Source: Holosporaceae bacterium (lineage in GTDB: Bacteria > Pseudomonadota > Alphaproteobacteria > UBA3830). From it: DNA of 49,408 nucleotides. Positions 19,107 through 29,741 of this stretch are shown here, piece after piece; positions within the stretch are counted from its first letter, which is position 1; the number at the start of each line of letters is the position of its first letter. Where the stretch lies: assembly GCA_031284365.1 (NCBI GenBank), contig JAISZX010000037.1:1-49408 (forward strand). Reading direction: 5' to 3'. The notes below the pieces were generated by a model. The model made no database searches, was not told the origin of the DNA, and saw nothing but the letters and a program-made list of their open reading frames with translations. A program made the translations under genes and the position numbers.

Positions 19107-19898
19107 TTAAATACTTTCCTTTGGAAGACAGAAAGCTCTGTCTGTGTCTTTTTTCATAAATTCGACTAAGCGATCAACTGTCCTCAATCCTTTTATAGAT
19201 TTTTCGACACTTTCTAAATTTTGCAGCAGTGTATTATCTCCTGAAAAAATCATATTATACACCTTTTTCAACGTAGTGATTTCGTGACGATCCACACCAT
19301 TGCGCCGCAATCCAATGATGTTTATGTCATACAGATGCGCCCTCTCTCCCTTTACTGCTCCATGCGGAATTACGTCACGTTCCACTCCGGACATTCCTCC
19401 GATAATCGCGCCGTACCCGATTTTTACCCACTGATGAATCGCCGCAAGTCCTCCTATGATCACTTCGTCCTCGATTTTTACGTGACCTCCGAGAGTCGCA
19501 TTATTTCCCATAACGATATTGCTGCCGACAACGCAATCATGAGCTATGTGCACACCTATCATAAATAAGTTATGATCGCCAACAACAGTCTTCATAGAGT
19601 CACCTTCGGTTCCCGGATGCATCGTGACATACTCGCGAATTACATTATGCTTGCCAATTATAAGTTGCGACTTTTCGCCTTTAAATTTTAAATCCTGTGG
19701 AGCATAACCAATCACCGCAAATGGAAAAATGCGCGTTCCTTCTCCTATTTTAGTAAATCCATCAATGCAAACATGAGACATAACTTCGACATTATCGTCT
19801 AACTCAACATTACTGCCTATGATGGAATATGGACCTATTTTAACATCCTTTCCAATTTTTGCAGACGAAGATACTATTGCAGTTTGATGTATCAACAC
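19107..19898 (-). CDS. lpxA: acyl-ACP--UDP-N-acetylglucosamine O-acyltransferase
   Basis: Hexapeptide repeats, IHQTAIVSSSAKIG, IREYVTMHPGT, IGLRRNG; between fabZ and lpxI/B. Confidence 0.95.
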   Translation of the reverse strand: MLIHQTAIVSSSAKIGKDVKIGPYSIIGSNVELDDNVEVMSHVCIDGFTKIGEGTRIFPFAVIGYAPQDLKFKGEKSQLIIGKHNVIREYVTMHPGTEGDSMKTVVGDHNLFMIGVHIAHDCVVGSNIVMGNNATLGGHVKIEDEVIIGGLAAIHQWVKIGYGAIIGGMSGVERDVIPHGAVKGERAHLYDINIIGLRRNGVDRHEITTLKKVYNMIFSGDNTLLQNLESVEKSIKGLRTVDRLVEFMKKDTDRAFCLPKESI

Positions 19899-19905
19899 TT
19901 ATCTC

Positions 19906-20373
19906 CTAAAGTACTATCATTGCCGTAAAAGTTGCTTCAGTGACCAAAGCGTCTCTTACATACGCTTCACCTTTAAAACGCCAAACATTATTGCGAGCTC
20001 TATCTTTTTTCACATTTAGATGAAGTACGTCTCCTGGTTCGACCAATTTTCGAAAGCGCACGCCATCCATAGACATGAAATACACCAATCCACCATTTTT
20101 TTCCAGCTGCATAGTTTTTGCTACGACAACTCCAGCTGTTTGCCCCATTGCTTCTACGATTAGCACACCGGGCATAATTGGTTTTGTAGGAAAATGTCCT
20201 TGAAAAAAAAGCTCATTTATCGTAACGCTTTTAATACCGGTTGCGCTTTCTCCAAGGATTAAATTTTCTATTCGATCTATCATGAGCATAGGATATCTGT
20301 GTGGAAGACAATCTTTAATTTGATTTATATCCAAATTTATCGATTCCTGGTTAATCATTTTTTCTAGGCTCAC
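19906..20373 (-). CDS. fabZ: 3-hydroxyacyl-ACP dehydratase FabZ
   Basis: LPHRYPMLMIDRI, GHFPTKPIMPGVLIVEAMGQTAG. Confidence 0.97.
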   Translation of the reverse strand: MSLEKMINQESINLDINQIKDCLPHRYPMLMIDRIENLILGESATGIKSVTINELFFQGHFPTKPIMPGVLIVEAMGQTAGVVVAKTMQLEKNGGLVYFMSMDGVRFRKLVEPGDVLHLNVKKDRARNNVWRFKGEAYVRDALVTEATFTAMIVL

Positions 20374-21404
20374 TATACCTCCTCAGGCTGCTTTTTCTTC
20401 GTAACTGACATTTTCAAAAATGCCGCTTGTCTTTTCCATATATTTACATCAACTGCCGGAATACCTCCAACTATTTTTTTAGCTTCAACACTTGAAGCAA
20501 TGCCACTTTTCGCCGCAGCTATTGCTCCATCTCCGATTTCTATATGGCCAGAAACGCCCACCTGCCCAGCTAGAACAACGTCGTTTCCGATTTTTGTACT
20601 TCCAGCTATGCCGACTTGCGCTACAAGAATTGATCTTTTCCCGACGCAAACATTGTGTGCAATTTGCACCAAATTGTCGATTATTGTATCATCACCAATG
20701 GTAGTGTCTTCAACGCTGCCTCTGTCGATTGTTGTATTAGCTCCGATGCGAACGCGATCTCCGATGACAACTCGTCCCAGCTGTCTTACATGTATCATTT
20801 CTTTTCCGGTTGGAATTATTCCAAAACCGGATTCACCGATACGCGCTCCTGAATTAATCGAAACATTATCACCGATAATGCTGTGTGAAATGGTGACGCT
20901 GTCGTGAATAAACACGTTATTTCCAATTTTGCATCCTTTTTCTATAACACAATTGTGCCCGATAACGACGTCATTTCCTATAATTACATTCTCTTCAATA
21001 ACAACATATTCTCCGACGAAAGGATTTGATCCTATTTGCACAGATTCGTGAATTTTTGCAGTTTCACATATTTTGGATATATGTTTTTCCTTTGGATATA
21101 AGATACTTAGCGCATTCGCGTAGCCTATCGTTGCATTCGGATAAACAAGTCCAACTACACTACTGGGAAGATCTGCAACATTATTTTCCGTAAGAATAAC
21201 TGCTCCAGCCGAAGTTGTGCGCAGGTCAGCCAAATATTTTCGATTACCAAAAAAAGATAATTCACTGGCAGTTGCATTTTTTAGAGTAGCAACGCCAGAA
21301 ATTTCAAAATCACAGCTTCCGATAATTTTAAAATCACACATGGCGGCAAGCTCGAAAACCTTCACCTTTTTTATTTCTTCAAAAAAAATTTTATCTATCA
21401 CCAA
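20373..21404 (-). CDS. lpxD: UDP-3-O-acylglucosamine N-acyltransferase
   Basis: Hexapeptide repeats, GESGFGIIPTGKEMIHVRQLGRVVIGDRVRIGANTTIDRG. Confidence 0.95.
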   Translation of the reverse strand: MVIDKIFFEEIKKVKVFELAAMCDFKIIGSCDFEISGVATLKNATASELSFFGNRKYLADLRTTSAGAVILTENNVADLPSSVVGLVYPNATIGYANALSILYPKEKHISKICETAKIHESVQIGSNPFVGEYVVIEENVIIGNDVVIGHNCVIEKGCKIGNNVFIHDSVTISHSIIGDNVSINSGARIGESGFGIIPTGKEMIHVRQLGRVVIGDRVRIGANTTIDRGSVEDTTIGDDTIIDNLVQIAHNVCVGKRSILVAQVGIAGSTKIGNDVVLAGQVGVSGHIEIGDGAIAAAKSGIASSVEAKKIVGGIPAVDVNIWKRQAAFLKMSVTKKKQPEEV

Positions 21405-21410
21405 AAGCCT

Positions 21411-21920
21411 CTACTTCTGTTCAGTAATTTCAACCTTTACCTCTTTGCAGTGTCTATTCAATTCTGATATCACATCTCCGGTGATGTCTTTGCATTCCTG
21501 TGTTGCATACACAATTGCGTCAGAATTTATAACAACTTTGTATCTATCTTTTTTGCATATTTTTTCTATAATCTTTTTCATTTCTCTGTCTACAATAGCA
21601 ACAGCTTTTTTGTAAGCCTCTGTAATTTGGTATTTTTTTGTACGCACCATATCATAAAGCAATACCTGCAGCTCCTCTATTTTTCGCGAGTCTTCAGCTG
21701 ATTTTTTCTTTTTAGAATCGAGTAACTTTATTTGTGACTCTAATTCTTCAAGATCTTTACTAGCATCTTGATTCAGTTTCTCAATCTGCTTCTCTATATC
21801 TTTTCCAGCTTCCGATTCAGTTGCTATTCTTTTCAGATCTAATATTGCCGAAGAAGCAAAGCACTCAGCCTGAAAAGCGCAAAGCGCAAACATCAAAAAT
21901 ACATTTTTCATTTTATTCAT
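21411..21920 (-). CDS. OmpH/Skp family periplasmic chaperone
   Basis: Signal peptide, AILDLKRIATESEAGKDIEKQIEKLNQ, coiled coil; between bamA and lpxD. Confidence 0.85.
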   Translation of the reverse strand: MNKMKNVFLMFALCAFQAECFASSAILDLKRIATESEAGKDIEKQIEKLNQDASKDLEELESQIKLLDSKKKKSAEDSRKIEELQVLLYDMVRTKKYQITEAYKKAVAIVDREMKKIIEKICKKDRYKVVINSDAIVYATQECKDITGDVISELNRHCKEVKVEITEQK

Positions 21921-24211
21921 TACATAAACCCAGTTAGTGTGAATGTTTGTTTTTCATCAAACGATTTTTTCTTTATCGGGAATCCAAAAACGAACGACAA
22001 AGGAACGCCAAGCGGAGATCTTGCCCACTCAATAGCTATTCCTGCGGAACTCCTGATCGCACTGGAATCTTTGATCTGCGATTTGTTATATTTTGATCCC
22101 CATGCACTGCCAAAATCGACAAAAACTTTCCCATCTACTCCGATTTCTCTGCTGGAAAGGGGAGCTTTCACGACAAAACTTAGCGCCCAGTACTTGTTTC
22201 CACCAACGCTATCCCCAGTAGCAGCATCCCTCGGACCAACGCCGTACGAATCAAAACCACGCATGTTTACGCCATCCCCGCCAAGAGTGAAACGGTGTCC
22301 ATTGCGCGTCCCTCTGATTTCTTTTATGTGACCAACACTAGCGCTAGCAATGAAAGTCAGCTTTTTAGTCAGGGCGTGATAGTAATTGCCTTCTATTTCG
22401 TTTTTGAAATATCGTACGCTGCCGCCAACACCTGCGTATGAGTTTGTCAAAGAAACATCATATCCTGCACGCGGACTATATGGATTATCTGTTCTATCAT
22501 AGGACAAAACGGAAGAAATTTCGCTGCAAGTGTACCGACCATATTCATCTCTCGTGAGATAAACTGGAACATTAGGCGGAACTTTATCCAACATGCTACT
22601 TGATGACCTATCCCACCAACGTCTGTCGTTAAAAGATATAGTGTATCCAATTCTATGTCCTATGCGCTCAGTTATCGCGTAGCGAATATATGGAGATAGA
22701 TATGCCGACTTCGTAACGCTCCGATCAATATTTTTTCTGTTGTATTGATGGGCACCAACAGATAGTCCAGCTCCGAAATTTTTATCCATAAAATGCGGAT
22801 CGAAAATATTAAACTTACATCCGTAATATTTTTGCATCCAGAAAATATCGGCAGAGAGAGTTTGTCCACTTCCGTTCAGGTTATTTTCAACAAAACCGAT
22901 AAATCCTCCAAAACCATCAGCATCGCTTACATTTAACCCAAAGCGGAGTTGTGTAGTACTCTCTTTTTCTTTTACTGATACAACCAATACCTTCTTATCA
23001 TCTGTAGAACCTGGCGAATCACTAACATGCACGTCGTCGAAATATCCAATTGATTTTAGACATTCAACTGTTCTCTGAATTTTATAGACATTGTATGCAT
23101 CGCCTTCATGTATTGAAAACTCGCGACGAATAACACGGTCCAGCGTGCGATTATTTCCTACTATTTCGATTCTTTCAATGAATGCTTTTGCTTTTTCAAC
23201 GATGGAATACTTTATGTCGGCCGTTTTATTAACTTTATCGTAGTCAACGGCAACAACTACGTCTGTGAAAGGATGATCCTCCATAGCCACTTTGCCTCGA
23301 ATCATATCTCTATTTGCAGTAATCAAAGCTTCGTTGTAAACGGATCCGCTAGGAAGCACTACGTATTTTTCGAAATCTTTAGCTTTTATTTTAGAAACCT
23401 TTGATTTAAGAGAAACATTTTTGATAGTATATTTGTCTCCCTCTTCCACTGCAAATGTGCAATAGTGAGATTTTCTGTCAAAATCCATTTCTGCAGAAAC
23501 CGAAGTTACCATAAAAAACGGGAATCCGTTATTTTTGTAAAAGGTTGTCAAAGTTTCTGTATCAACGTCTACTTTATCTTCTCTGAAAACGTGGCTCTCA
23601 TAATCCCAGAAGCGCCATATTTTTGCCTCTTTTGTTGTGAGTAAATCCTTCAATTCATCATCGCTGAAATTTTTATTTCCGACGAACAGAATTTTTTTTA
23701 CTGTTGTTTTTGATCCTTCTATAATTTCAAAAACGATATTAACTCTATTTCCATTATGCCTAATAATTTTTGGAGTAATAATCACAGAACAGTACCCAAG
23801 CGCTTTGTACTCCATTTGAAAATCCGAAAGAATATCTTTTATTGTGTGGATACTGAATAAACGTCCTTCTCCGACACGTCCATTGATTATATTTTTCAAA
23901 ACATCATCGCTAGCAGCATCATTTCCTTCAAAAGATACCTTATCTACCATCGGTTTTTCAGTGCATTTAACAACCAATGTATTTCCTCTTTTTATGAACT
24001 TGACGTACGAAAAGAAATCCTTCTTAAAAAGGGCTTTCAATGTTGTATCTATATCAGATTGATCATAATTTTTGTTTGGTTTGATTGTAATACAATCTTG
24101 GATTGCTTCCTTTTCGACCCTGTCCAGCCCTTCAAACTCAATTTTATCTACAACGTCCGCAAAAATACTGCAGAAACTCAATACATAGACAACTCCCAAT
24201 GTTTTTTTCAT
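21920..24211 (-). CDS. bamA: outer membrane protein assembly factor BamA
   Basis: POTRA repeats (KIEFEGLDRVEKEAI) and Omp85 barrel (LGGDGVNMRGFDSYGVGPRD). Confidence 0.95.
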   Translation of the reverse strand: MKKTLGVVYVLSFCSIFADVVDKIEFEGLDRVEKEAIQDCITIKPNKNYDQSDIDTTLKALFKKDFFSYVKFIKRGNTLVVKCTEKPMVDKVSFEGNDAASDDVLKNIINGRVGEGRLFSIHTIKDILSDFQMEYKALGYCSVIITPKIIRHNGNRVNIVFEIIEGSKTTVKKILFVGNKNFSDDELKDLLTTKEAKIWRFWDYESHVFREDKVDVDTETLTTFYKNNGFPFFMVTSVSAEMDFDRKSHYCTFAVEEGDKYTIKNVSLKSKVSKIKAKDFEKYVVLPSGSVYNEALITANRDMIRGKVAMEDHPFTDVVVAVDYDKVNKTADIKYSIVEKAKAFIERIEIVGNNRTLDRVIRREFSIHEGDAYNVYKIQRTVECLKSIGYFDDVHVSDSPGSTDDKKVLVVSVKEKESTTQLRFGLNVSDADGFGGFIGFVENNLNGSGQTLSADIFWMQKYYGCKFNIFDPHFMDKNFGAGLSVGAHQYNRKNIDRSVTKSAYLSPYIRYAITERIGHRIGYTISFNDRRWWDRSSSSMLDKVPPNVPVYLTRDEYGRYTCSEISSVLSYDRTDNPYSPRAGYDVSLTNSYAGVGGSVRYFKNEIEGNYYHALTKKLTFIASASVGHIKEIRGTRNGHRFTLGGDGVNMRGFDSYGVGPRDAATGDSVGGNKYWALSFVVKAPLSSREIGVDGKVFVDFGSAWGSKYNKSQIKDSSAIRSSAGIAIEWARSPLGVPLSFVFGFPIKKKSFDEKQTFTLTGFM

Positions 24212-24217
24212 AAAACT

Positions 24218-25351
24218 CTATCCCATAATACTAGAAACAAATTTGCTTACTACTTCAATGCGCAATACATCATTTACAGTTGTTAGCAACATCAAGCACA
24301 TCAACAAAATTGCGCACGCCATCATAACATACTCTTGTAACGTTTTATTAAACTTTTTTTTAGTGATTTCTTCAATGAAAGATATCAAAATTCTGCCTCC
24401 ATCCAACACTGGCAGCGGAAATAAATTTATGAAGCCAAGATTAAGTGACAAAGTTACAGTAAACATAATTAAAAGGGCGAAACTTCCAGTTTTTGAAAGA
24501 TCTCCGGCTACTTCTGCCATACGCACAACTCCTCCAAAATCGTCAAGAGATTTTTTTCCAGCAAACAGTTTTGAAAACATTGTACACATTTCTTTTGTTG
24601 CATTGAAACATTCTTCAAACGCTAATTGTATCGATTCTAGTATGCCTCTTTCTTTGAAAACTGGCTCTCCCGATACAATGCCAACGATTTTTGTTTTTTT
24701 CACTCCTCCAATTATTTTTTTTACTTCTTTTATTTCTGGAGCTACAACGATTTCCTGTTGTACGCCATTTCTTTCTATTTTGAATTTTACTTCTCCGGAT
24801 TCATTATCCAAAATCTTCAAAATAACATCTCTATATCTTTCAACAGCTTGATCATCGACGGAAATAATTTTATCTCCTTTCATGATTCCAACTTTTTCAG
24901 CTGGACTGTCTTTCAATACGTTTCCAATTATTGGTTCGTAGGTCGGTGTTCCATAAAATATTCCCATGAAGAAAATTACTACGAAAGCATAAAGATAATT
25001 AAAAAGCGGTCCGCAAAACGCTATTAAAATTTTTTCCCAATTGCTTTTTGCAGGGAATGATTGCTGCTTTTCTTCTTCGCTTAGGCCTTTCAAAGATTCC
25101 TCGTCTTCAGTTGAAGATGCAACATCACCATCCCCAAGCATCATCACATATCCACCGACTGGAAGCAAAGAAAAACACCATCGTGTTCCATCTTTATCAT
25201 TAAATCCTAAAATTTCCGGTCCTATTCCTATGGAAAATTTTGTAACTTTTACTCCAACACGCTTGGCTGCCAAAAAATGCCCGTATTCGTGCACAAACAC
25301 AATAATGTTTACGATCATAAAAAATGAAATAAGATAATAAAGTATACTCAT
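24218..25351 (-). CDS. rseP: RseP site-2 zinc metalloprotease
   Basis: VFVHEYGHFLAAKRVGVKV (HExxH-type HEYGH), PDZ SPAEKVGIMKGDKIISVD, LFPLPVLDGG. Confidence 0.95.
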   Translation of the reverse strand: MSILYYLISFFMIVNIIVFVHEYGHFLAAKRVGVKVTKFSIGIGPEILGFNDKDGTRWCFSLLPVGGYVMMLGDGDVASSTEDEESLKGLSEEEKQQSFPAKSNWEKILIAFCGPLFNYLYAFVVIFFMGIFYGTPTYEPIIGNVLKDSPAEKVGIMKGDKIISVDDQAVERYRDVILKILDNESGEVKFKIERNGVQQEIVVAPEIKEVKKIIGGVKKTKIVGIVSGEPVFKERGILESIQLAFEECFNATKEMCTMFSKLFAGKKSLDDFGGVVRMAEVAGDLSKTGSFALLIMFTVTLSLNLGFINLFPLPVLDGGRILISFIEEITKKKFNKTLQEYVMMACAILLMCLMLLTTVNDVLRIEVVSKFVSSIMG

Positions 25352-25364
25352 TATTTAAATGCCT

Positions 25365-26069
25365 TTAGAATAAAATATCAACAATCGCCAATACGATTGA
25401 AGCTAACAACAGACTATCCAGACGATCAAGAATTCCGCCATGTCCAGGAAACAAGTCCCCCATATCTTTCACGCCGATTAATCGCTTGAACCACGATTCA
25501 AGCAAATCCCCTGCGACAGACGCAAGAATTATTACTTGAATGGTCCAAAAATCCATTAGGTGTAAAAACTTTCCCTCGACAGAGAAAAAAGTATTGTTTA
25601 AACAAAAAATTGCAACATTTGTAAAAAGAATGCCGCCCCAAAATCCAGCCCAAGTTTTGTTGGGACTGATCTTTGGGCATAATTTTGGTCCTCTTAAAAT
25701 TTTTCCAAAAGAATATGCGCCAATATCCGTAAAGCTCGCGACGCAAATCAAAAACACACATCCAGGTTGTCCCAAAAATTCACGACAGTACGTAAACGAG
25801 TGAATTCCAACGAAACAAATAAAGGCCGACAGCATCCTTAACGGGATTTTTCCATTTATTTTAGGAGAAAAAATCTCATAAAGCATGAGAGCATATGTTC
25901 CCCAACATAAAAAAGAAAACACTTTATATGGAACCCAGAACAAAAGGAAAACGATCAAAATGAACAGAAACGACGAAAACAACCTATATACAAATTCCTT
26001 TTTTTCTGCATCGATTCTTTCTTTAATCACGCTACTTTCCATACCGCCGCTCCCTCTGCGAAAATTCAC
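25365..26069 (-). CDS. cdsA: phosphatidate cytidylyltransferase
   Basis: SPNKTWAGFWGG and GDLLESWFKRLIGVKDMGDLFPGHGGILDRLDSLL. Confidence 0.95.
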   Translation of the reverse strand: MNFRRGSGGMESSVIKERIDAEKKEFVYRLFSSFLFILIVFLLFWVPYKVFSFLCWGTYALMLYEIFSPKINGKIPLRMLSAFICFVGIHSFTYCREFLGQPGCVFLICVASFTDIGAYSFGKILRGPKLCPKISPNKTWAGFWGGILFTNVAIFCLNNTFFSVEGKFLHLMDFWTIQVIILASVAGDLLESWFKRLIGVKDMGDLFPGHGGILDRLDSLLLASIVLAIVDILF

Positions 26070-26724
26070 GCATTATATCTCGCAAATCACATTCATTAAA
26101 GTCCGGCCAAAGTTTATCAACAAAAAATACCTCTGAATAAGCAGTCTGCCATATCAAAAAATTGCTGATACGCTTCTCACTTGTTCTCACGATAGCATCC
26201 GGATACGGCAAACCACCAGTATCCAAATACGATGCAAACACATCCTCATCGACTTCGTCCAGAACAACTTTATTATCAAGTACATCCTGCGCAATTTTTT
26301 TCGAAGTCCGCACGATTTCATCTCTCCCACCATAACTTATTGCAATGACAGCCGTCAAGGAGGAATTATCTTTTGTTGAATCTTCCAAGAATCTAATTTT
26401 TTCCAAAATATCTTTTGGTAATTTATTCAAACATCCTATGGCTTTGATACGAATGCCATGTTTATTTGCGTAACCACGTATTGAAAAAAAATCACGAAAT
26501 ATATTCATAAGGTAATTAACCTCTTCCTCCGACCTATTCCAATTTTCGATTGAAAACATGTAATACGTAACGTACTTAATTCCGTATTTCGGAAGAAGAG
26601 GAGTGATCGCTTTCACCAACTCATATCCACTTTTGTGCCCCACTAAAGTTGAAATACCCCTTTCGCGAGCCCATCGACGATTTCCATCCAATACAAAAGC
26701 AATATGCCTCAATGAACTGTTCAT
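26032..26724 (-). CDS. uppS: polyprenyl diphosphate synthase (undecaprenyl)
   Basis: HIAFVLDGNRRWARERG, FSIENWNRS, SNFLIWQTAYSEVFF. Confidence 0.96.
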   Translation of the reverse strand: MNSSLRHIAFVLDGNRRWARERGISTLVGHKSGYELVKAITPLLPKYGIKYVTYYMFSIENWNRSEEEVNYLMNIFRDFFSIRGYANKHGIRIKAIGCLNKLPKDILEKIRFLEDSTKDNSSLTAVIAISYGGRDEIVRTSKKIAQDVLDNKVVLDEVDEDVFASYLDTGGLPYPDAIVRTSEKRISNFLIWQTAYSEVFFVDKLWPDFNECDLRDIMREFSQRERRYGK

Positions 26725-27273
26725 CTAAACTTTCATTATCTCCTTTTCTTTTATAGATAAAGAAGTGTCGACTTTTTTTACGAATTCATCGGTAATCTTT
26801 TGAATATCATCAAGCAACTTTTTTTGCTGATCCTCTGTAATTTCTTTGCTCTTTTCTTGCTTTTTTACATCATCCATTCCCTCTTTGCGGATATTACGCA
26901 AAGCTATACGAGTTTGCTCGGCGTACTTTCCCGCCAACTTGCAAATTTCCTTCCTGCGTTCTTCACTCAAATCAGGAATAGCTATTCTAATCAGCTGACC
27001 ATCAACCACAGGACTTAAGCCAAGCTGAGAATTTCTAATCGCTACCTCAGTTGGTTTTATCAAGGATGAGTCCCACACCTGGACGGTCAACATACGCGCC
27101 TCAGGAGCTCCAACCGTTCCAACCTGCTGGATTGGAACTTTATTACCATACGCTTCCACAAAAATGTGATCCAAGATTGTGACAGAAGCGCGACCAGTTC
27201 GGAGTCCTCCAAAATCTTTGAGCAGACTCTCAAAACTAGCGTTCATTTTTTTTCTTACATTTTCTAAAATCAT
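26725..27273 (-). CDS. frr: ribosome recycling factor
   Basis: FGGLRTGRASVTILDHIFVEAYG; IRNIRKEGMDDVKK. Confidence 0.97.
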   Translation of the reverse strand: MILENVRKKMNASFESLLKDFGGLRTGRASVTILDHIFVEAYGNKVPIQQVGTVGAPEARMLTVQVWDSSLIKPTEVAIRNSQLGLSPVVDGQLIRIAIPDLSEERRKEICKLAGKYAEQTRIALRNIRKEGMDDVKKQEKSKEITEDQQKKLLDDIQKITDEFVKKVDTSLSIKEKEIMKV

Positions 27274-27288
27274 ATCATCACCTTTAAG

Positions 27289-27993
27289 TCAGGATATTAC
27301 AGAGCAAATCCCATTTCCAGCCAAGACTTTTTCTAGCGTTCCCTCTTCTTCGAGCGAAAAAACAAAAATAGGCATTTTATTTTCCTGAGCCAATGTAACG
27401 GCAGTTTGATCCATCACTCTTATGTCCTTATCAAACACATCTTTGTACGATAGCGTTTTTAACATGATGGCGCCAGGGTTTTTTTGAGGATCGGAATCGT
27501 ACACTCCAGCTACCTTCGTTGCTTTCATAAGGACATCACATTCCGTTTCGAGAGCCCTGAGAATCGCAGCTGTATCCGTCGTGAAATACGGATTTCCGGA
27601 TCCAGCAGCACATATGACAATTCTCTTTTTTTCCAAATGACGAATCGCTTTTCGACGAATATATTGCTCGCAGACGCTCGGCATCGGTATTGCAGACATT
27701 ACGCGAGTCGGAACTCCTTGTTTTTCAAGTGAATTTTGAAAAGCAATCGCATTCATGATCGTCGCCAACATGCCAATATTATCTGCTGCGGCCTGATGCA
27801 TGCCGTAGGCTGCACCCGAAACGCCTCTGAAAATGTTTCCGCCGCCCACGACGATGCAGATCTCATATCCACTATCGTAAACGCGCTTAACTTCTCTAGC
27901 GATGCGATCGATAGTTCCGACATCAAGCCCAAACTCCCGATCTCCCATGAGGAATTCGCCAGAAACCTTCAACAGTACCCGATGAATTTTCAC
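27289..27993 (-). CDS. pyrH: UMP kinase
   Basis: RVLLKVSGEFLMGD, VVGGGNIFRGV, AAGSGNPYFTTDTAA. Confidence 0.97.
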   Translation of the reverse strand: MKIHRVLLKVSGEFLMGDREFGLDVGTIDRIAREVKRVYDSGYEICIVVGGGNIFRGVSGAAYGMHQAAADNIGMLATIMNAIAFQNSLEKQGVPTRVMSAIPMPSVCEQYIRRKAIRHLEKKRIVICAAGSGNPYFTTDTAAILRALETECDVLMKATKVAGVYDSDPQKNPGAIMLKTLSYKDVFDKDIRVMDQTAVTLAQENKMPIFVFSLEEEGTLEKVLAGNGICSVIS

Positions 27994-28007
27994 TGAAAAC
28001 TCCCCCC

Positions 28008-28946
28008 CTAGCTAAGCTGCGCTGCAACCTCAGCGGCAAAATCAACAACCTGCCTCTCTATTCCTTCGCCAAGTGCAAATTTTGTAAAGCCCTTGATCGT
28101 AATCGGAGCTCCAATCTCCTTGGAGGCAGCTGCAACAACCTCTTTCACTTTCGTTGAACCATCGATTACAAAAACCTGCTCAAGCAAAATAACTTCTTCA
28201 TAGAATTTTCTGATTCGCCCCTCGACAATTTTTTCGATAAACTCCGCTGGCTTTCCAGTGCTCTTTGCCTGCTCCGTGACGACATCTTTTTCCCTCTCCA
28301 GAAGAGCAGGATCGAGATCTTCAATTGTCGTTGACTGTGGATTAGCCGCAGCAATGTGCATAGCTATTTTTTTTCCAATTTCAAGCAATTTTTCTTTATC
28401 TCCAGACGACTCCAACGCTACCAGAATACCAATCTTCCCGAGATTTGCAGAAATTTTGTTGTGAATATAGGACGCTACGATTCCATCAGAAACAGATACG
28501 TGCTTAACCCTACGAACCCCCATGTTCTCGCCAATTATGGCGATCAAATTCATTAACTCATCAGACACGTTTCGCCCTGTTCCGGGATACTCAAGTGTTT
28601 TTAAGTGCTCAACGTCGCAATTGTGCTCACAAGCCAACTCGACAACATCTCCAACATACTTCTGGAATAATTCATTGCGCGCAACGAAATCTGTTTCAGC
28701 GTTGATTTCTACAACTGCCCCTCTATTTCCATGCACGCATATTCCAACCAAACCTTCAGCCGCAACCCTTCCGGATTTCTTTGCTGCCGCCGCCAGACCC
28801 TTCTTGCGCAGCCAATCAACAGCCTCCTCAATATTACCATTACATTCGACAAGAGCCTTTTTGCAATCCATCATACCGGCTCCGGTGCGATCTCGAAGTG
28901 TTTTTACTTCGCTTGCTTTTACATCAGCCATTTTTTTACCTTTCAA
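28008..28946 (-). CDS. tsf: elongation factor Ts
   Basis: VKTLRDRTGAGMMDCKKALVECNGNIEEAVDWLRKKG; NAETDFVARN; likely start ATG at 28931. Confidence 0.97.
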   Translation of the reverse strand: MKGKKMADVKASEVKTLRDRTGAGMMDCKKALVECNGNIEEAVDWLRKKGLAAAAKKSGRVAAEGLVGICVHGNRGAVVEINAETDFVARNELFQKYVGDVVELACEHNCDVEHLKTLEYPGTGRNVSDELMNLIAIIGENMGVRRVKHVSVSDGIVASYIHNKISANLGKIGILVALESSGDKEKLLEIGKKIAMHIAAANPQSTTIEDLDPALLEREKDVVTEQAKSTGKPAEFIEKIVEGRIRKFYEEVILLEQVFVIDGSTKVKEVVAAASKEIGAPITIKGFTKFALGEGIERQVVDFAAEVAAQLS

Positions 28947-28955
28947 TAATTTATT

Positions 28956-29741
28956 TTACTCTCCAGAATCCTCTGGTTCATCATTTTTACTTGTTTTGTT
29001 TTTGGATGGCTCGACAGATGGACTATCTAGGGCGCCGACATCGACTCCAGCTGAAGATAACCCTCTTTGAATACCATCGATAATTGCGCTCTCCAACGCG
29101 CTGCAATATAAATCTATCGCCTTTACGGAATCATCATTGCCGGGAATTGGATAATCAACCAATGTTGGATCAGAATTCGTATCGCAAACGCCGATAACCG
29201 GAATTCCGAGAACCCTAGCTTCCTGAACAGCTGTTTTATCCACCGTAACATCCAACACAAACAGTATTGACGGGATTCCACCCATGTTACGCACACCACC
29301 CAGAGCACGATTTAACTTTATTATACGCCTCTCAATATCCAAAACTTCTTTCTTTTTGAGAACGACGTTTTCGTCCCTTGTTTTTTTCTCAAGACTCTCC
29401 AATTTTTTAATCGATTGGGAAACCGTCTTCCAATTGGTAAGCATACCACCCAACCAACGATGGTTTACATAATACTGACCACAGCGCACCGCAGCGTCAG
29501 CAACTCTATCGCTAGCTTGCCTCTTGGTTCCAACGAACAGGATGCGACCACCATCAGCTGCAACCTCTCCGGCTACTTTAAGAGCCTCCTGAAGTAGCGT
29601 AAGAGTGCGATCCAAATTTATGATATGGATTCCATCCTTTGACCCATATATATATGGTGCCATTTTTGGATTCCACCGCCTCGTTTGGTGACCAAAATGA
29701 ACACCATTCTCAAGTAAATCTTGAATTGAAACATTTAACAT
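28956..29741 (-). CDS. rpsB: 30S ribosomal protein S2
   Basis: LLENGVHFGHQTRRWNPKMAPYIYG; VNHRWLGGMLTNW. Confidence 0.97.
   Translation of the reverse strand: MLNVSIQDLLENGVHFGHQTRRWNPKMAPYIYGSKDGIHIINLDRTLTLLQEALKVAGEVAADGGRILFVGTKRQASDRVADAAVRCGQYYVNHRWLGGMLTNWKTVSQSIKKLESLEKKTRDENVVLKKKEVLDIERRIIKLNRALGGVRNMGGIPSILFVLDVTVDKTAVQEARVLGIPVIGVCDTNSDPTLVDYPIPGNDDSVKAIDLYCSALESAIIDGIQRGLSSAGVDVGALDSPSVEPSKNKTSKNDEPEDSGE

Noticed and set aside
20500-20907. 135-aa + strand ORF (and 20492-20704, 20655-20852)
   Set aside because: Antisense to lpxD; low-complexity translation arises from hexapeptide repeats.
24243-24851. 202-aa + strand ORF
   Set aside because: Antisense to rseP, codon-pattern shadow ORF.
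28522-29070. 182-aa + strand ORF
   Set aside because: Antisense to tsf and rpsB; no RBS or recognisable domain.
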